Positions 5,658 through 9,692 of a DNA stretch of 9,692 bases are shown piece after piece (within the stretch, counting starts at the first letter, position 1; every line of letters starts with the position of its first letter). The stretch comes from a bacterium (lineage in GTDB: Bacteria; UBA9089; CG2-30-40-21; SBAY01). The stretch lies in contig JASEHU010000061.1 of NCBI GenBank assembly GCA_030018635.1, positions 1-9,692 of the forward strand, written 5' to 3'. The position numbers were made by a program, and so were the translations under genes. Under the pieces are notes generated by a model. It worked only from the letters and a program-made list of their open reading frames with translations, searched no databases and was not told the DNA's origin.

Positions 5658-5701
5658 ATTTTTTAGTTGTCAAATTTCAGTTTTTACAAGGTCAAACTCT
5701 A

Positions 5702-6388
5702 ATGGAATATTTGTTTGAAGGAATAAAACAGGGATTATTACTTTTATTTCCACCCCAAAAAGAAATAATTGGAATTGTATTTTTATCCATAGTTGTCTCG
5801 GGGACTGCTACCGTATTATCCGGGGCATTGGCTATACCTGTAGGAATTTTTCTGGCCGTCAAAGAATTTAGGTTTAAAAGATTTTTAACGGCTATTTTAA
5901 ATACCTCACTTGCCTTTCCCGCTGTATTGATTGGGTTATTAGTCTATATATTTTTAAGTAGAAGAGGACCCCTGGGTGCCTTTGAACTTCTTTTCACCCC
6001 TTATGCTATCATAATTGCCCAGGCAATTCTGGCCACCCCTATAATTGCCACCCTTGTTCTTTCTGCCTTAAAAGGTATTGCCAAAGATGTTCAGGATGTT
6101 TCATATTCATTAGGGGCAAATAAATATCAGATGGCCTTAATCTTAATCAAAGAAGGGAAATTCGCTTTTCTCACTTCTGTAATTACCGGTTTTTCCAGGG
6201 TTATTGGAGAAACAGGAATGACCTTGATGGTCGGCGGAAATATAAAAGGTGAAACACGGGTAATGACAACTACTATTGCCCTTGAGACGATGAAAGGAAA
6301 TTTTGAAATTGGAATCGCCGTTGGTCTTGTCTTACTTTTTGTGGCCATAGTTATAAATATAATTTTACAGATAATTCAGGGTAAATAA
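5702..6388 (+). CDS. tupB: Tungstate ABC transporter, permease TupB
   Basis: A 228-aa inner-membrane protein with about five hydrophobic segments (roughly 22-52, 64-86, 100-123, 155-180 and 203-226). It forms the channel through which tungstate is moved to the cytoplasm. The cytoplasmic coupling loop that docks on the ATPase is visible at about 132-153 (DVSYSLGANKYQMALILIKE), followed by GFSRVIGETGMTLMVGGNIK, which is highly characteristic of TupB. The start ATG 5702 has AAGGT upstream. It begins 44 nt after tupA and overlaps tupC by one base (TAATG), so the three are one operon. Confidence 0.9.
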   Translation: MEYLFEGIKQGLLLLFPPQKEIIGIVFLSIVVSGTATVLSGALAIPVGIFLAVKEFRFKRFLTAILNTSLAFPAVLIGLLVYIFLSRRGPLGAFELLFTPYAIIIAQAILATPIIATLVLSALKGIAKDVQDVSYSLGANKYQMALILIKEGKFAFLTSVITGFSRVIGETGMTLMVGGNIKGETRVMTTTIALETMKGNFEIGIAVGLVLLFVAIVINIILQIIQGK

Positions 6389-7134
6389 TGGATATCGAAA
6401 TCAAAAATCTAAACAAGAAAATCGACAACTTTCGTATTTTAAAAGACATAAATTTGAATTTTGAAGGTGAGGGTATAAATGTTCTCATTGGTCCAAATGG
6501 TGCAGGAAAAACATCACTCTTGCGAATAATTGGACTTCTTGACCATCCTAATTCAGGTGAGGTAGTTTATGATGGGAAATCTTCTTTAGGATTCAATTCA
6601 AGAGAAAAATTAAATTACCACAGACAGATTGGCTTTGTTTTTCAAAATCCAATTATTTTAGAAGGAACGGTCTATCAAAATATAATTTACGGCTTAAAAT
6701 TCCGTAAATTAAAGATTGAGCAAGAAAAAATCAAAGGCATAATCTCTACGGTTGGCTTATTAAACAAAATAAATAATGATGCCAAAAAATTATCAGGTGG
6801 AGAGAAACAGAGATTACAATTAGCCAGGGTTTTAATTATTGACCCAAAACTATTTCTTTTTGACGAACCGACAAATAACTTAGACCCAATAAGTGTAAAA
6901 AATATAGAAGAGATTATCCTTGAACTGGCAAAATCTAAAAAAACGATTATTCTCTCCACACATAATTTAATTCAGGCAAGATACTTTGCAGGGAAAATAT
7001 TTTTCCTAAAAGGTGGAGAGGTTATTCAAAACGGGACAAGGAATGAGCTCTTCAAACAGCCTATTTCTTTAGATTTGCTTGAGTTTTCATCGTGGTCTTT
7101 GCCTGAGCTTGATTTGAATAGGGGTAGCACTTAA
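6388..7134 (+). CDS. tupC: Tungstate ABC transporter, ATP-binding protein TupC
   Basis: A 248-aa cytoplasmic ATPase that powers TupB. Walker A GPNGAGKT at 35-42, Q-loop Q86 in VFQNP, signature LSGGE at 135-139, Walker B LFLFDEPT with D159-E160, D-loop LDP at 165-167, and switch histidine H192 in STHN. All catalytic elements are present. The start overlaps the tupB stop by one base, implying translational coupling and fixed stoichiometry. The last 48 bp overlap the 3' end of der on the opposite strand; the C-terminal tail (DLLEFSSWSLPELDLNRGST) shows no domain and may be lineage-specific. Confidence 0.92.
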   Translation: MDIEIKNLNKKIDNFRILKDINLNFEGEGINVLIGPNGAGKTSLLRIIGLLDHPNSGEVVYDGKSSLGFNSREKLNYHRQIGFVFQNPIILEGTVYQNIIYGLKFRKLKIEQEKIKGIISTVGLLNKINNDAKKLSGGEKQRLQLARVLIIDPKLFLFDEPTNNLDPISVKNIEEIILELAKSKKTIILSTHNLIQARYFAGKIFFLKGGEVIQNGTRNELFKQPISLDLLEFSSWSLPELDLNRGST

Positions 7135-8478
7135 TTTCAACTCGGCTCGAATTCGATTTTGTAAATATTTCATGTAAGAAGTAGAAATTGCGGTTGGATG
7201 ATTGACAAATAAAAGAAATGTCGGCGGTGAGGTTTTAACCTGCGTCGCATAATAAATCTTTAAACCCTTACCTTTTGAACTGGGTGGTTTCCTCTGGGAA
7301 TAAACCAATTTAATCACCGCATTTAAGGTAGAGGTGCTAACCCATTTTTTATGTTCTTTGCTGACCTTCTCTATTAAACTTAGTAGTCGGTTAATCCCTT
7401 CCTTTGTCAGCGTAGATGTGAACATAATTGGGAAATGGCTAAGATAAGGTATTTTGTCCTGAATATATTCCTTGTATTCGTCCATCAACAAGGCAGGCTT
7501 CACTGAGGCTTGCCTCTTTGCCAGGACTAAATCCCATTTATTGACGATGATAATTCCGGCACAACCTGTTTTTTCCATGTAAGCCACAATCTTTTTGTCC
7601 TGTGTCGAAATTTTTTCTATAGCATCGATAACCAGTAAAACCACCGATGCCCTTTCTATGCTCTTGATAGCCTTGAGGACACTGTAATATTCCAATGATT
7701 CCGTTACTTTATTTTTCTTACGGATTCCGGCAGTATCAATAAACAGAAATTGTGTGAGGCTTGCGTCATTATCGCCTTTTTCAAATAAGGTATCTATGGC
7801 ATCCCTTGTTGTTCCGGGAAGATTATCTACAATGACGCGTTCTTGTCCTAATATCGCATTTAAAATAGAGGATTTACCAACATTCGGCTTACCAACAATA
7901 GCTACTGAAATAGGTACAATCTCCCGTATTCCTTCCTTTTCATATCCAGGTTGATAGGACAAAATCAAGGTAAGTATTTTATCTAATAGAGTATCCACAT
8001 TTAGACCATGTGCGGCAGAAATTGGAATAGGCTCTCCCATCCCTAATTTATAAAAATCGGCCAACAATGGCTCAACGAGGCAAATCTCATTCCCGGCTAA
8101 ATCATCTATTTTATTAACCACTAAGAGGGTATTTTTTCGTGTTTTCAATAAAAGCCGGGCTACTTCCCTATCTTCCCACAAAAGCCCTTGTTTTCCATCG
8201 CATAAAAATAGGATTAAATCCGCCTCGCTAATAGCAGATTCGGCCTGTTTTCTTATTGAATTAAGCATCGACGAGTCTGCTGGATAACCTATTCCACCGG
8301 TATCGATAAGTCTAAATCTATTTCCTTGCCAGGAGACATCTCCATAATTTCTATCCCTGGTAACACCGGGGGTAGAGTCAACAATTGCCTTTTTACTACG
8401 GATAAGGCGATTGAAAAGGGTTGATTTTCCGACATTTGGTCTGCCCACAATAGCAACTACCGCAGGATTGATTCTCAT
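7087..8478 (-). CDS. der: Ribosome-assembly GTPase Der (EngA)
   Basis: A 463-aa essential GTPase with two tandem G domains, acting in 50S subunit maturation. Counting from ATG 8478: G1 GRPNVGKS 12-19, switch PGVTRDR 37-43, DTGG 59-62 and NKID 122-125 in the first domain; GKPNVGKS 196-203, PGTTRD 221-226, DTAG 248-251 and NKWD 313-316 in the second. A KH-like RNA-binding C-terminal domain follows (from about 350), ending IQIKLRQRPR. A GTG at 8490 adds four residues; ATG 8478 is preferred because GGAG lies seven bases before it and gives the usual start. The 3' end overlaps convergent tupC by 48 bp. Confidence 0.95.
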   Translation of the reverse strand: MRINPAVVAIVGRPNVGKSTLFNRLIRSKKAIVDSTPGVTRDRNYGDVSWQGNRFRLIDTGGIGYPADSSMLNSIRKQAESAISEADLILFLCDGKQGLLWEDREVARLLLKTRKNTLLVVNKIDDLAGNEICLVEPLLADFYKLGMGEPIPISAAHGLNVDTLLDKILTLILSYQPGYEKEGIREIVPISVAIVGKPNVGKSSILNAILGQERVIVDNLPGTTRDAIDTLFEKGDNDASLTQFLFIDTAGIRKKNKVTESLEYYSVLKAIKSIERASVVLLVIDAIEKISTQDKKIVAYMEKTGCAGIIIVNKWDLVLAKRQASVKPALLMDEYKEYIQDKIPYLSHFPIMFTSTLTKEGINRLLSLIEKVSKEHKKWVSTSTLNAVIKLVYSQRKPPSSKGKGLKIYYATQVKTSPPTFLLFVNHPTAISTSYMKYLQNRIRAELKLSATPIQIKLRQRPR

Positions 8479-8495
8479 TATTTTCTCCACTCCAG

Positions 8496-8525
8496 ATTAT
8501 AGGTCTTATAGGACTTAAAAGTGAA
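8496..8525 (-). promoter_or_regulatory. Possible der promoter, -35 inside a heptad repeat
   Basis: On the minus strand a perfect TATAAT (8501-8496) lies 17 nt before the der ATG. With an 18-nt spacer the -35 is TTCACT (8525-8520), four of six matches, and falls in the first copies of the GTGAAAA array. Plausible but weak; der may also be read through from ilvE. Confidence 0.45.
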
Positions 8526-8613
8526 AAGTGAAAAGTGAAAAGTGAGGAAGTAATATCACCTCTTTCCTTTTCACTATTCACTATTCACTAATCACTAATC
8601 ACTAATCACTAAT
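8521..8613. repeat. Opposed heptad arrays between der and ilvE
   Basis: Three GTGAAAA copies plus a partial (8521-8546) face, after a spacer of about 20 bp, a second array: TTTTCAC, TATTCAC twice, TAATCAC three times (about 8569-8610). The second array is the reverse-complement type of the first, so the transcript can fold into an imperfect hairpin. Read from ilvE, the units TGATTAG/TGAATAG carry TGA and TAG in every frame, and the ilvE stop codon itself is the first TAG of the array. This array is the main content of the der-ilvE spacer. Confidence 0.85.
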
Positions 8614-9481
8614 TTAGGTTTGTTCCTTCTGTTTGTGTCAATTCATGAAATCGGGTTGTGATTTTTAAGGTAAGTTTTCCTGATTTGCCATTGCCAATGA
8701 TACGATTATCAATTTTTTTAACCGGGATTACCTCTGCGGCTGTGCCGGTCAGGAAGCATTCATCTGCGGTATAAAGGTCAAATCGAGTCATAACTGCCTC
8801 CTTTACCTCAAAACCTAACTCTTTACCTATCTTCATAACGGTATCCCGTGTAATTCCTTCTAATGCCCCTACCCATAAAGGCGGGGTAAGGAGTGAATTG
8901 TTTTTGACAACAAAGATATTATCACCAGAGCATTCGGCCACATATCCCTGGGCATTTAACATAATTGCCTCCAATACCCCGGCCTGATTAGCCTCAATCT
9001 TAGCCATAATACTATTGAGATAGTTCAGGGTTTTAATACATGGACTTAAGGCATCCTGACTGTTTTTACGAGTAGGCACAGTAATTAATTCTAAACCATT
9101 CTCATAATATTCCTTTGGATAAAGCTCTATCTTGTCAGCAATGATAATGATAGATGGGTTAGGGCATTTTTTTGGGTCTAACCCTAAATCGCCTATCCCT
9201 CGTGTTACTATTAATCTAATGTAGGCCTCCTTTAATTCATTAGCTTTGGTAGTTTCAATTACCGCTTTAGTCAATTCTTCTTTAGTCAGTGGTATGTTGA
9301 GCATAATATATTTAGCCGAGCTAAATAATCTATCCAGATGCTCGCTCAATTTGAATACCCGACCGTTATAAACCCTAATGCCTTCAAAGACCCCATCACC
9401 GTATAATAATCCATGGTCAAAGACCGAAATTTTTGCCTCTTCCTTCTTGTAAAGTTTCCCATCAATATATATTAGCCCCAT
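8609..9481 (-). CDS. ilvE: Branched-chain amino acid aminotransferase IlvE
   Basis: A 290-aa fold-type IV PLP aminotransferase that interconverts valine, leucine and isoleucine with their 2-oxo acids using glutamate/2-oxoglutarate. Counting from ATG 9481: VFDHGLLYGDGVFEGIR at 20-36, catalytic PLP lysine K150 in IKTLNYLNS, E183 in VAECSGDNIF for the pyridine nitrogen, and the C-terminal TGTAAEVIPV. Length equals that of the usual bacterial/archaeal IlvE. The ATG has AGGAGGT at ideal spacing; the TTG at 9505 precedes this site and is rejected. D-amino-acid aminotransferase and aminodeoxychorismate lyase share the fold but are less consistent with the YGDGVFEGIR and CIKTLNYLN motifs. The stop lies in a heptad array. 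Confidence 0.93.
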   Translation of the reverse strand: MGLIYIDGKLYKKEEAKISVFDHGLLYGDGVFEGIRVYNGRVFKLSEHLDRLFSSAKYIMLNIPLTKEELTKAVIETTKANELKEAYIRLIVTRGIGDLGLDPKKCPNPSIIIIADKIELYPKEYYENGLELITVPTRKNSQDALSPCIKTLNYLNSIMAKIEANQAGVLEAIMLNAQGYVAECSGDNIFVVKNNSLLTPPLWVGALEGITRDTVMKIGKELGFEVKEAVMTRFDLYTADECFLTGTAAEVIPVKKIDNRIIGNGKSGKLTLKITTRFHELTQTEGTNLN

Positions 9482-9513
9482 TTTTGTACCTCCTGTTATA
9501 AACAATTTAAGTT

Positions 9514-9542
9514 ATTGTATCTCACTATGACTATTTTGTCAA
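9514..9542 (-). promoter_or_regulatory. Sigma70-type promoter of ilvE
   Basis: On the minus strand perfect TTGACA (9542-9537), a 17-nt spacer, then TACAAT (9519-9514). Start of transcription would be near 9507, giving a leader of about 26 nt. No room for a leader-peptide attenuator or T-box. Confidence 0.85.
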
Positions 9543-9568
9543 GAAAAATCTTGTGAATGGTGTAATCC

Positions 9569-9689
9569 ATCAGTTATCAGTTGAAAAAGGTTCAAGGCTC
9601 AAGGTTAAGGGGTTTGCTCCTCAATCTCAACCTTAATCTTTGCACCTTGAACCTATTGATAACTAACCTACTTCACAACTGATAACTGA
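9569..9689. repeat. 120-bp inverted repeat built from heptads
   Basis: TCAGTTATCAGTTG (9570-9583) is perfectly inverted at 9676-9689. The left arm contains two ATCAGTT heptads (9569-9582). Nested inside, AGGTTCAAGG (9588-9597) pairs with CCTTGAACCT (9645-9654), and CAAGGTTAAGG (9600-9610) pairs imperfectly with CCTTAATCTTTG (9631-9642). The whole can fold into one long interrupted hairpin upstream of ilvE. No ORF. It resembles a non-autonomous palindromic repeat unit; the right flank is cut by the window end. Confidence 0.8.
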
Positions 9690-9692
9690 GGC

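Noticed and set aside
8396..8581. 61-aa minus-strand frame before der
   Set aside because: It is a translation of the heptad array running into a shifted frame of der.
8521..8613. CRISPR array
   Set aside because: Units are 7 bp in direct tandem with no spacers, so this is a short tandem repeat.

Overview
The window is AT-rich bacterial DNA with a standard genetic code and Shine-Dalgarno starts. At least two promoters match sigma70 consensus with 17-bp spacers. No marker fixes the phylum. Core genes (der, ilvE, a tungstate transporter) beside an accessory region and many short 7-bp tandem arrays suggest a low-GC, probably anaerobic or uncultured, diderm-like bacterium. That placement is inference.

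Left part (1-4.4 kb, all on the minus strand) is accessory. Reading along the minus strand it contains: a small ORF that may be an antitoxin-like remnant (4382-4143); a 430-nt intergenic region with an operator-like promoter for the next operon; a tightly packed three-gene operon that looks like restriction-modification (beta-class DPPY methyltransferase, an unrecognised putative endonuclease, gamma-class NPPY methyltransferase); a 61-bp element with the hallmarks of an integron attC recombination site (1019-959); a DUF4258 toxin gene with a 1-nt frame break; an intact YgiT-type zinc-finger antitoxin; a degraded mini-ORF; and the start of a HicB-family antitoxin that runs off the edge. The attC-like site lies between the R-M operon and the toxin-antitoxin pair, in the orientation expected if these are integron cassettes read on the minus strand. 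No integrase gene is in the window.

Right part (4.5-9.7 kb) is core-like. Two back-to-back consensus promoters drive a 60-aa SAP/Rho-N-like Cys protein (minus) and tupA-tupB-tupC (plus). TupA is a periplasmic tungstate-binding protein, TupB the permease and TupC the ATPase; together they import tungstate for tungsto-enzymes. tupC overlaps the 3' end of the convergent der gene by 48 bp. der (ribosome-assembly GTPase) follows ilvE (branched-chain aminotransferase), both on the minus strand. ilvE has a perfect-consensus -35 and a near-consensus -10.

A genome-style signature is the repeated use of 7-bp tandem units with unrelated sequences: AGAAGTC inside tupA (in frame), GTGAAAA and TAWTCAC between der and ilvE, and ATCAGTT at the tips of a 120-bp inverted repeat at the right end.
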